NCBI GenBank assembly: GCA_022497145.1
Contig: MU385908.1
Coordinates: 1-64,000, forward strand
From: Rostrohypoxylon terebratum
Taxonomy: Eukaryota > Ascomycota > Sordariomycetes > Xylariales > Hypoxylaceae
Reading direction: 5' to 3'
Length of the DNA: 64,000 bases
Of the stretch, positions 34,580 through 46,444 are shown one piece after another; position 1 is the first letter of the stretch, and each line of letters begins with the position of its first letter. Made by a program: the position numbers and the translations under genes. The notes under the pieces were generated by a model, which saw only the letters and a program-made list of their open reading frames with translations, ran no database searches and was not told the DNA's origin.

Positions 34580-36045
34580 CTATGCCGCCTTAATTCCAAG
34601 TGCTTCGTGACGAGACTTCGAGTTCGGGTCATAGTACGGCTTCTCTCCAATAGACACAACTCGGTTACCTTGACGCTTTCCGACATAATCGCTAGTCCAA
34701 AGTCAGCTTTTCGTATTCACCGTCTGTTCTCTACATTCGAATTCGACTCACTTTGTAGCGGTATGGAATACAGAGCGGCTGGAAATACTGGTTAGAGCGA
34801 CATCATGAGATTTGAATGTTAGGGGATACACACTTGTCCCATATTGCAAGGTCGTTCTTGTTCCATCGGAACCGAACCTGGAGGTCGTGATTTTCAACGA
34901 TCAGCTGGAGGACTAAGTTATTGTTAGTTGTGTCCTCTCACGAGAAGGTATAATTTGGGAGGAGATACAGTATGCCTTGAGAATCTCGCTCTCGCGCTCT
35001 GTGACCCCATTAATCCACCCCGCCTCTACCTGGCCAGCAGCACCGAAAAGACTCTTCCACCCAGTCACTGGGTTGGTGCGGATGAGAGGACTGGTATACT
35101 TAGCTAACATCATCTGCTTGGTCCGATCGGTTGGTTTTTCTACTTACTGTTCTGCCTTGAAGTCGAGACCGTTATTCTCGGGAGAACCACGATTCTGATC
35201 GATAAGCTCTTCGCCGAAGTCATTCTGGACCTTCACGAAACCTGGCTGGTTGTGAGTGGCCGTCAGGCCCTCCGCGAGTTTTTGAAGGGGCGGCGATAAA
35301 CGATTATAGGCTTCATAGCCTGATGCCCAGAGCGTATCACCGCCAGCGTCCCCAGGAGGCAGAATAATCTTCAGAATTGCATAATCCGAAGGAATGTGTT
35401 CGAACGTGATGCTGTTAACAATGTTAGCAACCATCTTACGATGCTTGGCGCGATCTCACGTACTCTGCGTGCCAGCCTTGACTCGCAATCTTTTTCGAGT
35501 TTGTAGAGAAGCGATCTTTGTAGAACTTGCGGTTTTGCTCAGAAGAGATGATGGACACTTCATCGTCAAGACGACCGTTTTCGTCAACGGGAATACCGCG
35601 TTTGCTGTTTGAGAGAGCGTGACGATGAAGAGTCGACGTCTCCGGTTTCCCGGTGAGCTTTCCGAGTCGATCGCCCAGAAGCTTCTGGTCGTCAATGTTG
35701 AGATCCTGGTTGCGGAAGAATACAACACCGCGTTGCGAAACTGCCAGTGGTTAGATATCAACCCGCCGAGGTTCCGAAGTGTTTCTACTCACCCAAGATG
35801 GCTAAGTCTCGGATTTTAGTGTCGTCGTGTAAGATTTCGCTAAGCTGAAGCTTGGGAAACTCTCGACCGATGACATTGGTGACATCAAACTGCTCGTACG
35901 AATCAAGACTTCCAGAATACTTCAAAGGACCATCAAGTCTGGAACTGGTTGATGTCTTGACTGGTACGGGACCAATAGATTTCTTCAGAGTCTCAGGGAC
36001 CAGTACTTCAGGTTGTATATCAACATCTGCAGCAGGCGGTGCCAT
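34580..36045 (-). CDS. TauD/TfdA-type Fe(II)/2-oxoglutarate dioxygenase
   Basis: This family oxidises small sulfonates such as taurine, or related compounds, to release sulfur or other groups. Yeast Jlp1 is the best-known fungal relative. Seven exons (36045-35793, 35740-35464, 35411-35148, 35090-34969, 34912-34834, 34778-34752, 34691-34580) join to 377 residues. The iron-binding H-x-D (GWHADITFEHIPSDY) is created only by the second splice. The distal His is in RSVFHTAT, and the 2-oxoglutarate-binding region follows, with an Arg in GNRVVSIGEK. GGDTLWASGYEAYNRLS and HPLIRTNPVTGWKSLF are further family blocks. Seven small exons are many for this window. No sulfur-assimilation gene lies nearby, so the substrate is inferred from the family only. 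Confidence 0.92.
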
Positions 36046-37006
36046 GGTTGCGAACGAGATTCAATGGGTGTATATGAATCAATTTCTCAACTTTACTCAA
36101 AATCTCCCGGGCTTTTTTGTCGTGAATGTGGGAATTTTTTACTTCAGAACACATAGATACTCAGGCTTCGCCCCCGCCCTCACTTTATACAAGAGGAGTC
36201 CGCAGTCGGCCTCAACTCCCATGTCGAATTTCGTGGCATTCTCAATCTCTCGTTGCAATCACGTCAATAACAACGATATATTTGACGAATCGCCAGCGTG
36301 CGACGAAGATATCTCCGAATGAGATCAGATACCCCGCGAATAACGTCAAGTTGAGTACTGAGCTCGTAGGGGGGGTTGCTACTGGGTTTCGACGAATAGG
36401 ATTCACTTGTTTCAGTACGCTTCTACGCTATACGTCCTATAGACTAGGGCTTCCATCTCGTGGCGTGGATTTGTGAGTCCATATTGAATTCATTCAATGA
36501 GGGTTTTCGATCATCTCAAGTTTCGGGCCAATAATAAACGTTTAATTTGTCAAGCACTAGACTCTTTGAGAGTGGTCGATTCTCGCACCTGCTGGACACC
36601 AAACACCAAAGCCTCGAGAATTATGGCTCAGCAATGCTACATATTGGGTACTTTATCCGTTCTGGAGAATTGCGAAGGTAAGAGCTGGTATTGGTTTTAT
36701 TGGCTATCAAACTGCCCAATGATCCAAATGACAAGCACTGCCACAATTTATGCCTTGCGGCCAGCCCTTCGCCACGACATCCATGACTTCTAAATATGCC
36801 TATTGGGAATCGAATCCTGAATCCAAATGCTTTACCTATACACGCATCACTTTACCTAGTACCTACTACCTAATGTTTGGTCAATGAATTAGTCGTTGTA
36901 TTTAGCACTACTTCATTTGAATTCGCATTTGATCAGACTTAATACTTGCAGTCTTCTCACAGGCTCACTTGCACTGTGGGGGTCTTAGTTTGGCCGAAGC
37001 TACAGC
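36046..37006. other. Intergenic, 1.0 kb, divergent promoters
   Basis: This region lies between the dioxygenase (-) and the NLR gene (+). ORFs here are below 160 codons and have no family resemblance. I see no repeat except a CTAGTACCTACTACCTA word near 36855. Confidence 0.5.
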
Positions 37007-40000
37007 ATGGCCCCAGATCAAAAGCCCAAAGTATACCGACTTCAAGGAATACCTTCAGATCTTCGAAATGCAGATGAGGTTTCTCGGTACTTGTCAGAGC
37101 ATTGTCCGGACCTAGCCGGCTATAATATCCAGATATGCTCTCTGGCCAAGGCTCTGGTATCGGTAGCCCCGTTAAATTGGGTAGCCACGGTTATGTTTCA
37201 CCCTCAAGAACTTTGTGATGATGTTGCAAATCGTTCTCCGCGAGTTGACCCGATAGAGGCTATATCTAAGGTTAAGAGCGGACTCGTTATTGACGAACAC
37301 TTCCTTGGCGTAACCCCTTTCAACGACGTCGGGCTCGACGACTATGCCTATGAGTAAGCATTAAGACCACCTTATCCTAATGGATCTGTCTGTCTTTCTC
37401 TCGCAGCTGTCTGATATATACTATTTAGCTGTATAGCGGTGTCTGGGATTGGTAGCCACCCCTTTGGGTCCTGGCAGGTCCACGATGGTGATAAACAGTT
37501 CATGTGGATTAGAGACATAATACCTAAGCTCTTCCCATCCGCCAGGACAATGATCTACGGGTATGACACGGAACTCTCCAACACACATTCGTTCCAAAAA
37601 ATTCAAGATCTTGCCATCACTTTTATCAACCATTTACATGTAGTGTTGCGGTCTTCGCCAGCTCGGCGGTCCATCGTCTTGATCGCGCACAGCCTTGGTG
37701 GCATTGTTGTGAAGCAGGCACTCGTCATGCTTGCTCAAGGTGGACATCTTGCAGGACACTTGCTTATCCAAGCGATATCGGGAGCCCTCTTTTTCGGTGT
37801 CCCCAACCACGGCATGGTCATATCTCATCTGTTGGCTCTGACCTCTGGGCAGCCTAATCACACTATGATTGAACAGATTGAAGAGAATGCACCCTACTTG
37901 GACCGACTAGAAAGCCAATTCTCACGGCTACTGCAGGAAGCAAATTATCTCCGCCACAAGACTTTTTTTTGGGCCTACGAAACCCAGGAATCAGTTATCC
38001 CTGTAGTAGGTCACTAGATTCGGTACACCCTCTGCATATCTATTGTTTAGAGATTGATGATCTAAATAGCGCAACCCGGACGATGGGAAGTGGACTACAA
38101 AAAACTCCAATGCTCCCCGGCTGAAGCTTGTGGAGCGTGATTCCGCAACGAGAGGCTTATGGGCGGACCCCAGACAGCATCATTTTATTTTTCAGATCAA
38201 CAGAGACCACTCTAGCATGGTTAAGTTTACAAACGCCCACGACCCCAACCTAACCATAACCATTAGGAAACTGAACGAATTATTTGAAAGCCCTCTGCCG
38301 GACGAGCCTGATATCCTTATGTCACTTGATGCTCATCTCCAATTAATGAGGCGATCAACTACCGGCATCGCTACCAAGTTATCTACACCACCGCCTTCAT
38401 CGACAGATCTATCGGTAGATCGGGCTGACCCATTCAGACTACCCTCAGAGAGCCCCAATATACCCGAGATTTCGCCTTTGTACGGTAGGAGCTCTGAGCT
38501 AACAACACTTGCTCATATTTTGGAAGGGGACACTACCAACAATCGACTAGTTATATCAGTTCATGGCGCTCCGGGTATTGGAAAGACACAGCTCGTAGCG
38601 CACTATGTAAAGAACCATCGACTCGTATATGATAATGTCTTCTATATTGACGGATCTAATCATGACAGTACTCGTTTGACCCTTGAGAAGGAAGTCAACC
38701 GCATCAGACAAAGCTGGTCCCAGTTTCTTTTCAGATTCGGAGATACCCATGCATATGATGTCGAGCGTTTTTGTAGATTCTTGAACAGGGAAGGAAATAC
38801 TAGGTGGCTGCTCGTCATCGATGAGATGCAAGACTCGCCATGGATCACTCGCATTTTTGACCAGCTGAAGCAAGGTACTGTTATTCTCCTATCGACGGGC
38901 TCCCAGTTCTCAGAAAGATTCCCGGCCGTGAGGGTAGCTTGCTTGGATCCTGGTTCAAGCAATCAGTGGCTTCTCAGTCTAGGATTTACGAGCCACCACG
39001 AATTATTGTTGCAGTTGGATTACCATCCCATACTGATACGTATCGCCGCTTCAAAGCTCATGGGGTTCAAAAAGTCGTCAATATTCCTCAGTCATTGGCG
39101 AGATGGCGAGGTGAAACTTCCCAACCACACGGTGGATCGCATCATGCAGGGCGAGTTTGGTATAGGCCTGCCCAAGTGCCAGATGGATATTTTGAATATC
39201 TGTCTCCTCTGCGATTATAAGGCGATATCATACGACTTTCTTGAGTATCTTGAAATCTCAGACCTAGAGTCGTTTTTCTGCAACACCATTGAGCGTCTTG
39301 CACGACACGGCCTTATCGAGAGAAGACTTGCGGACCGCCAGTCCGTTACATGCAGTTTTTCCGAGCTTCTCTACCAATTTCTTCGACAATCAATTACCAG
39401 CTGGGATCTCCTCTTATACAAAGTTGCTGGACTGTTGGCGGCGAAGGTACCAAGGAGCTCTAGTGATAATTACAGGAAACACATTGAGCTCCTGGCACCA
39501 CACGCAGCCAAGTTCTCAAATTATCTCCACACCACACAGAAACCCATCTTGATAAATTCGCCCGATTTTCTTGGCGACCTCGAGCGTGTCGCTTCTCTAC
39601 TTAGACTGTTAGATAGGGATGCTGACGCCATCAAACTATACAGCTTCATTCATCAGAATAACGCAAAGCTATCTGCCCCGAGGAAGCTTGAGCCCTTGAG
39701 AATGGCTGAAGTCTATAATAACATGGGTCTGTCCTTAATGAACGAAGGCGATGTGAAGCTTGCGTATTCTTGTTTTGAGAAAGCGCTATTCATATCACCA
39801 TCAAACCAAGTGATGAAATCGCAGATCATTGCTAACACAGCCCGAGCTTTTATAGAGATGGATCAATATGGTAGTGCAAAGATCCTTCTGTTAATAAACA
39901 TAAGGCGTAATGAATCCAAGGACAAGCACTTGCTTGTACCTATGAAGCATGCTTTAGGTGTTTTGTATGTACAAACCGGTCACATCGACCTCGGAATTTC

Positions 40001-40781
40001 TACATTGGAGGAATGCCGTTCGGTATCCGAGTTCGTACGTCTACAGGTTGGAAAGAGGATAATATTCACAATCATGCATGACCTGGCCACTGCATTGCGC
40101 TATCAGAAGAAATGGGATGACTCTATAGCCTTGTACGAAAAAACAAGAAAATGCCGAGAAGAATTCCATGGGCCCGCTCACCGTAACACTATGGAGACTA
40201 CCGCAGCTCTAGCGGTAGCATATCAAGGGGTTGGCCAGGCGGATAAGGCGAGAGCCTGTTTTAGAGAAGCCTTAAGTTGGCAACGAGAGAAACTCCGACA
40301 AAACCACCCAGATACGCTCCAAACGCTTCAAAATTATGGCGCTTTCCTGAGTACGATTGGGGATCTGGAAGGCGCTAAGAAAGCATTGCGGCTCGCCCAC
40401 ACAGGTTGGCTGGAATACGGCGAGAAAATTAAGAAGACGAGTTGGAATCAGATCAACTCGGGGGTCAGCCTCGCGCTAGTACTACGGGACCCCGCGGATT
40501 TTAGGGTTGTCGAACGGCTCTATGATGAAGCTTTGGACTGGTACAGGGAAGAACAGAAGAAAGGAAGTCCTAAAATGGTTCATCAGTACTGCAAAACTAT
40601 CTACCTATCTGGTAGAATGTACGAGATTGCGGGAATGGCGGACCTGGCTCGCACGAGGTACGGTGAAGCCGAAAATTTGTCCATTCACAATAACGACGGT
40701 GCTAGCTATTGGAAGCACCGCGCTATCAGGGCGATGCGCGACATCCGACCAACAGCGGGCCAGGGTCCAAAGGAAGAATAG
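37007..40781 (+). CDS. Fungal NLR: SesB-like lipase domain, NB-ARC, TPR repeats
   Basis: This is a STAND-class receptor of the kind that triggers regulated cell death in fungal non-self recognition. Three exons (37007-37353, 37429-38005, 38070-40781) give 1211 residues. Residues about 110-360 form an alpha/beta-hydrolase of the SesB/PGAP1-like type: VSGIGSHPFGSW, the nucleophile in LIAHSLGGIVVKQA (S204) and the catalytic His in DHSSMVKF (H355), so the triad looks intact. The NB-ARC part has the P-loop GAPGIGKT (K480) and a Walker B LLVIDEMQD (about D559). The GLPLA motif has decayed to YHPILI. The C-terminal 350 residues hold TPRs (AEVYNNMGLSLMNEGDVKLA and later HRNTMETTAALAVAYQGVGQ). The intron at 38006-38069 is needed to join lipase and NB-ARC frames. 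Confidence 0.9.
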
Positions 40782-41016
40782 AAACACGAAGTACCTATTC
40801 TTGTTAGGAGGTCTACTCGTCTTTCTACTCGCAACGTTTTTAGCCAGTCATGATAGTTTACCTGGATGTATGGCCATCCCTACGAATAAAAGCTATTTCA
40901 GAATCCTGTATTTTTTCTGTAGGACTTTATCTGTATGGTATATAGATAACAATGGAATGTTATGTTGTACCCGGTATACAAACTTACATAGGAAAACAAT
41001 TAGTTAGGTAGTGTGT

Positions 41017-41619
41017 CTAGTCGTTTTGGCCTTTGGATGGCTTTTCCTGCTTATTTTCCTGGTTAAGTAAAGTAGAGCTGTCAGGTTTCCCGAGCTTTCC
41101 GTCTCTTTTCCGTGCATCCTCTTCATCATCACTTTGATCCATATGATCATCTGTAATATACGGGTCAGCCATTGGCCTGTCCGCATCAATGACTAATAGA
41201 TCATCGATCTTCTTCTTCCAGTCGGCTGCTTTCCGTGCGGCCACCTCCGTCGCGGGCTTGCCGTCGTAGGTGGCCGAGTCTTCGTTGAGCGTGTCCAGCT
41301 TCTCCTTGAGCTGCCGATCAAAATCATCCATAGCTATAACTGATTCAGGCGGACCTAGTGAACACAGGCCGGTGCTCGCGCTACAGTTGGACGCCGGGGT
41401 ATGAACTTCGCTCTTGTACATGAGGCCGTCGCACTCACACTGAGTACAGAGAACTGTTAGATACGACTAGTCACATAACTACTTACCCATTTTCAAAAGG
41501 GTAGGTGTAAAGTGTTTACGAGTGTGCGAGGTGCTTACGCATTTCCAGCTATTGGCATACCCTTTGCAGGAGGATGTATGCTCATGGTCGCAATTAAAGC
41601 TGCGACATCTAAACACCAT
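41017..41619 (-). CDS. Small Cys-rich protein, unrecognised
   Basis: Two exons (41619-41539, 41439-41017) join to 167 residues. The first 55 residues carry Cys and His at MVFRCRSFNCDHEHTSSCKG, WKCCECDG, and then single Cys at SNCSASTGLC, a spacing that could hold one or two zinc ions. The rest is charged and probably helical or disordered (LKEKLDTLNEDSATYDG, then HMDQSDDEEDARKRDGK). There is no signal peptide. It converges on the NLR gene with about 235 bp between stop codons. I do not recognise a family. The gene model rests on a good donor (GTAAGC), an acceptor (CTCAG) and the continuous Cys pattern across the splice. Confidence 0.55.
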
Positions 41620-42171
41620 TTTGATACGCGTCGGCGTCGTCGCACACTTTTGCTCAGCAATACACGTATCGAGCCTTGGGAAATAGGCTTTTCAAATGTA
41701 GATGGTCGAATGTGCGCAATACGCAACCAAAATCAAGAGGCACGGAATGAGGGACGGGAACTATGCCGCCCATCGTGCTTAAATTATTTGCTTCAGTAAG
41801 GCTTGCGCGAATCAATTAGGCTCCTGCTGGGAAATCGTCGACCATGGCTGTGCCCACTATTGGTGTTTAACGTGGAGAGCTGAGGTCCAATAGTCTCACG
41901 CATATTGTTTACGAGATGCAGAACAAGATATAGACACCTAAGGGCGTGCTCCGCCGCTTAGGCTGTTGGATTATACATCCACCAATAAACTTGAAGACAT
42001 CTCGTCCCTTCGCGATAATTAGATTTTTTTTCAAGGCAGGTTTTGTAATAAATTGCTAAGCCGTAATTTATAAGGCTGTGCCGTAATAGCAGATTTTGTC
42101 AGATTTTGGCACTCGTCTAGATACAGAGGAAACTCACCCTTAAGTAAGATCCTCATCCAATCCGCTCGGAC
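41620..42171. other. Intergenic, 0.55 kb
   Basis: This is AT-rich spacer between two minus-strand genes. GCCGTAAT occurs twice (about 42061 and 42080) within an imperfect repeat around 42050-42095. I see no gene. Confidence 0.5.
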
Positions 42172-43697
42172 TTACTTCCCACCCTTCCTCTTAGCGAGCT
42201 GGGCAGCGAACAAACTCTGCGGCGTCACAGCCTTGCCCGAACTAACCATCGTCCCATTCGAGCTCTTATCAATCGTCCCCGAAACCCCAACCGCGAAATT
42301 GACACCTAGCGGCGGACTCTGGATCGTCGACGGGCCCCTCACATTCCACGCCACACCGCCCGTAATCGTCCAGCCGTGGCCCGAGCCGGCGTTATTCCGG
42401 TTCTGGTAGATAACGCCCGCGTCCGTGTCTTCGGCCAGGATCCCGTTCGCCCACCGCTGGTGCGGGTATATCTGCTGCAGATCGGGCGCCTGGACCTTAT
42501 GCCGTAGCACCGCGTTCGGGCCGGGCGTCTGGGCCTGCGTGACGAGGGAGAACGCCTTCGCCGTCTTGATGCCGTATTGTCCGCAGTCCTGGACCAGCAC
42601 CTGGGACCCCATGATCGCGATGTCGGCGGGGTAGCCCGCGCTCTTGTCCGTGTCGCGGTCGCGGACGAGGCTGACGTGGTCGAGCGTGATCCGGCTGGCG
42701 TTGTACTGTACCTTGACGAACGTGTTGAACCCGGTTACGTTCACGGACCGGATGTAGCTGTCTACGGTCCAGGGCGCGACGGAGATCGCTTCGGAGTTGC
42801 ACCCGTTCGTGCTGCTGAGGACCACGCCTGAGCAGCTCGGATTCAGGGTGAGGGATAGGTTCTCCAGCCCGATCTCTGATGCGCTGGAGGGTGGCGTGTA
42901 GGTGGCTAGATAAGGGCTCATGTAGTTCTTGTCTAGGGCGTCCGTGAGAGGGACGGTCAATGTGATTTTGTTGCCCTTGATGGCCCCGATTATCCGGGGT
43001 TGTTGCATCACTGTACCCTCCTGTTGGTGTTATCAGTCTTCTGCTCATCTCAAAGTGATTGATTGGTGTAACTTACCGCGATCCAGGTCTGGTGTTTGTT
43101 ATTCCGGGTGAGGTCGGCCATTCCGTTATACCTGATCCACTTCGCCGTAGCGGTCCGGCTAACGAAGACGGGCTGTCCCACTTTTAACCCCTTAGTGTCC
43201 CGCACGGTCACCGTGTCGGCGCCGATCGCCACGTAGCTATCGGTGATGGCAACGGTGCTCAAAGGCTTTACATTGTGGGTAGTTCCGTTGCCTAACGAGA
43301 TCACCGGGACCTTGTCTTTCATCTTTGAGATCGATAGGTGAGTGGACCCGACGCCCGAGCCCCTCAGAGCCGTCCCGTTAGGGATGATCAGCCCAGGGGA
43401 GATTTGGAATGTCCCGGCTGCAAGTTCCACGACGCCTCCTCCGGCGGCGGAGGCCTTGTTCAAGGCTGCTTGGATGTCGGAGGTCTGGTCCTTAGACGAA
43501 GCTTTGATGGTAGTGGTGCTTGGCCTAGAAGCGGACGGAAGGGCCGCATCTGAGACATGGTAGCCGCAGAAACTGAAATCAGGAAGTTTGTCGCCGCGCT
43601 TGTTCTTGATATTAGACCAATCAATATCAGCAGCAATGGCGCATTGCCCTAGGGCAAGCAACCAGGTTGCGGAAGCAAGGACGGAGGACCCCAGCAT
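42172..43697 (-). CDS. Secreted pectate-lyase-superfamily beta-helix protein
   Basis: Two exons (43697-43077, 43020-42172) give 489 residues. A signal peptide (MLGSSVLASATWLLALGQCA) precedes the mature protein. Family features are an early DFSFCGYHVSD segment, SDIQAALNKASAAGGGVVEL followed by LAAGTFQI, as in right-handed beta-helix enzymes of the pectate lyase 3 superfamily, and a repeating short-strand pattern onward. It probably acts outside the cell on a polysaccharide or glycan. No catalytic triad can be assigned by eye, so lyase activity is not shown. GC is higher than in the flanking spacers, with many C or G third positions. It ends KRKGGK, without a GPI signal. Confidence 0.75.
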
Positions 43698-44585
43698 GGT
43701 CGAGGAAGGATGGTGCGATTTAATTCCTTGTAAGGCTGTAGAAGCAGGCGTTGTCCTTGTACTTAAGACCGAGCCATGGAACAGCGGCTGAGGTCTTATT
43801 TAAGCCATTTTGGCGTATACATCGTCGGGTTGATTTATGGTACGGCGCGATTGATCGTCGCTCAGCGTGACAGCTTCAGCATAGGTAAGCATCGCATCTC
43901 TAAAGGCTATTTCGTTAGCAACACCTTTCAGTGGATGACCTGGTGCTCACTGGTTTACCTATACAGTATTCACATGGGGTCGACCATGGAGAATAAAATC
44001 GCAACATGATGCTCATATCGGTAAGTTAGCCAATAGTTGAACGACACTATATTATTCAGCACTACTATGTAAGTCCTTGATAGTGAGATGCTAGACCGAA
44101 GAAGACATCATGCTGCGATAGAAGGCATCTTACAACAACAATATTGACTGACTAATCGCGCTGGAAGACTCGTCGATCCAATTTGAAAAGGGCTGCTTTG
44201 TGCGACTTGAAGGTGCCGATACTAAACTAATTATACCATCCAACCCCTTTATTTTCCTATTAGTCGAAATCATTTAATTAGTATCAAACATGGTCAAAGT
44301 TGTCAGCCGTGACGTAGGGGCTCTTCCATAAGATGCATCATTCAGGGGTTGATGGCCTTCACGTTGAAATAGCTCGTAAATTTAGCAAGGTAGTAAAAAC
44401 GACAGAAGACAGTTCGATTTCTCAGCTTGCTTATTGTGGCGCTAGAACCCGGTATTATCTACTAGAACCTTGCCATCGAAGCCTCAATTTCTTAGCCCTA
44501 ATGTAACACTGTCCTCGTTGATCAGCGGTAATATTGTCTCCGCGCACCATGCCAACAATTTGGTGTAGAAGTCGTCTCTTAATAC
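43698..44585. other. Intergenic, 0.9 kb
   Basis: This AT-rich region is upstream of the secreted beta-helix gene and downstream of the broken epimerase gene. I see no ORF with support and no repeat. Confidence 0.5.
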
Positions 44586-45264
44586 CTACACCGCTGGCAT
44601 GGCCGCATGGTCCTTCAAGAACTGCAGGGTACCTTCATCTACATCCCACGGCTTATCTTCCTGGTTCCATCTGCTGCGACCCGAAGCCATCGTTCGGAGT
44701 CCGATCGATTAGCGGCATGGCCTCGAACGCCAGGCCACCCTTATAACCAATCTCGCGTAGCGTCTCTACAATGAGGGGCCAGTCCAGGTTTCCGTCCCCC
44801 GGAGAAAGACGATTATTATCCCCGAGATGGAAGTCGAAAACCTTGTCGCTGCACCTGCGCAGCGCAGCGATCATATCGGGTTCCTCGATATTCATTTGAA
44901 AAGGGTCGAACGCGATACCCTGATTCGGTACATTCGCATCGTCAATGAGTCGTAGAGCCTGAGAGGCGTTGGTAATAAGACACGTCTCGAGCTGGTTCAA
45001 AGGCTCGACGGCCACACGGACATTTTTCTCCGCGGCGTAGAGCGCCACCTCTCTAACTCCCTGCACGACTCATTCCCATTCGTCCCGAGGACTTGCTTTT
45101 GGCTGCAGCTTCCCTACTGTGCAGGGTACCCGCGTCATCACTTTTGCGCCCAGCCCAGCAGCCATGTCGACAAGATTCTTCATGTACCCGATGGTGGCTT
45201 GTCGCTGGGCTGGGTCCGCAGCGGATAGGTCCCGGGTGCCGTACATGATCGTTACTACCAACAA
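44586..45264 (-). pseudogene. Broken sugar epimerase/xylose-isomerase-like TIM-barrel gene
   Basis: The minus strand keeps a clear C-terminal two thirds of a D-tagatose 3-epimerase/hydroxypyruvate-isomerase-like protein: AEKNVRVAVEPLNQLET, GIAFDPFQMNIEE, FDFHLGDNNRLSPGDGNLDW and YKGGLAFEAMP, which carry the metal-site residues of the family. Two lesions are visible. A TGA at 45067-45069 interrupts the frame where the family has ordinary helix sequence. Near 44653 the frame ends early, while the expected end (DVDEGTLQFLKDHAA) continues in another frame to a TAG at 44586. No N-terminal third is recognisable upstream of 45264. The gene therefore looks dead. A TGG to TGA change would be G to A, which is compatible with RIP or plain drift. 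Confidence 0.75.
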
Positions 45265-46444
45265 TAAGATATGAAAAATATCAGATTATTCGGGGACAGC
45301 GGCGATGGCCGCGGGTCGAAACGCAAACAAGTGCGCCGAGCTTGTGATTCGAAGAGGGAAACGCAGATGTGTCCATGATCCCGGTAGCGACGCTCTGGTG
45401 CGACGGAAAGAGGGCGCTACATCACCAACTTCGAGAATCTCTGGGAGGTAAAGAGAGAAACGAGCAAAGCCAGCACTCTTCATCGTTCATATTAACTCTG
45501 AAACCAACAGTTCCCTTTGTCGGTCCTTCCTCAGCGCATTCTCTGCCGCTTTCTGCCTGCAAAGCTCCTAGTATGGCGGTCCCCGGTATAGACTTGGATG
45601 CGGCACAGAGGCTCCCCTATGCCCGCATGCTTCGTCCTTCTTTTCAGGATATTAGGGCAACCCCCTCTGAGCGGAGGCCAGGTGTAAGCCCAGGTTATCT
45701 CTCAATGGTGGTGAGAGCAGGATTACCGTATCTGAAAATCGAATGTCTTCAGATGCTTTCTCCTCAGCCTAGGGTCATCTAAACTTCCCTTTATACCATA
45801 CGCAGCGTCTCTCCTCGACAATGGCTCTCCGTCTCTCCGTAATATGAGCCAAACTACTCTTGAGAACACGAAGATGATGGCCAAGGGGGACGTAAAAAGA
45901 CGTCTCGGAGACCTTGAAGGATTAGCAGATACATATTACCATCGGCCGCCATATAATTCAGAGCTTCGCCTGATGACTGGGGTTAACATGTCGTACGACA
46001 TAATCGAGAGTATTTTCGCTTAGGGTACCTTTTATTAATTTAGCAAAAGATGGTAAAGAAGTGATACCTATATTCTTCGACTGAACAAATCTTTCTTCAT
46101 AGCAACATTATATTGTATAATTCTTGCTTACCTCTATACCTAAGTGAAATGTTTCTTTTTTTTCCGGTTATGGTTCCTAGATAGTTGACTTTCGATATAT
46201 TATACGACTCTGCCATACCGATGTTAGGTCGGTATCCAGCATCCATGCTCGCAATAAGCCGATTGCCTACTCGCCGCCCAATGATGTACCCAAGCAGGTG
46301 TGTGGGGACCGTCAGCCATGTCATCCTGCATAATTTGCCTTCCAACATCTGCCATTCGTGAAAATGTGATTATTTGGTTGAAGAGAGACGAACTCACTTA
46401 GTCGATGTAATTCTACCTCTTTACATGTAATCACAACTAACTTC
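45265..46444. other. Intergenic, 1.2 kb
   Basis: This stretch lies between the pseudogene (-) and the HET gene (+). It may include the decayed 5' end of the epimerase, but I cannot trace it. The plus-strand frame at 45369-45782 (137 codons) resembles nothing. Confidence 0.45.

Noticed and set aside
42040..42100. Repeated GCCGTAAT as a possible second MITE
   Set aside because: No terminal inverted repeats or target duplication could be found.
45369..45782. Plus-strand ORF of 137 codons next to the pseudogene
   Set aside because: No recognisable content. It overlaps the region where the lost 5' part of the epimerase gene would be on the other strand.
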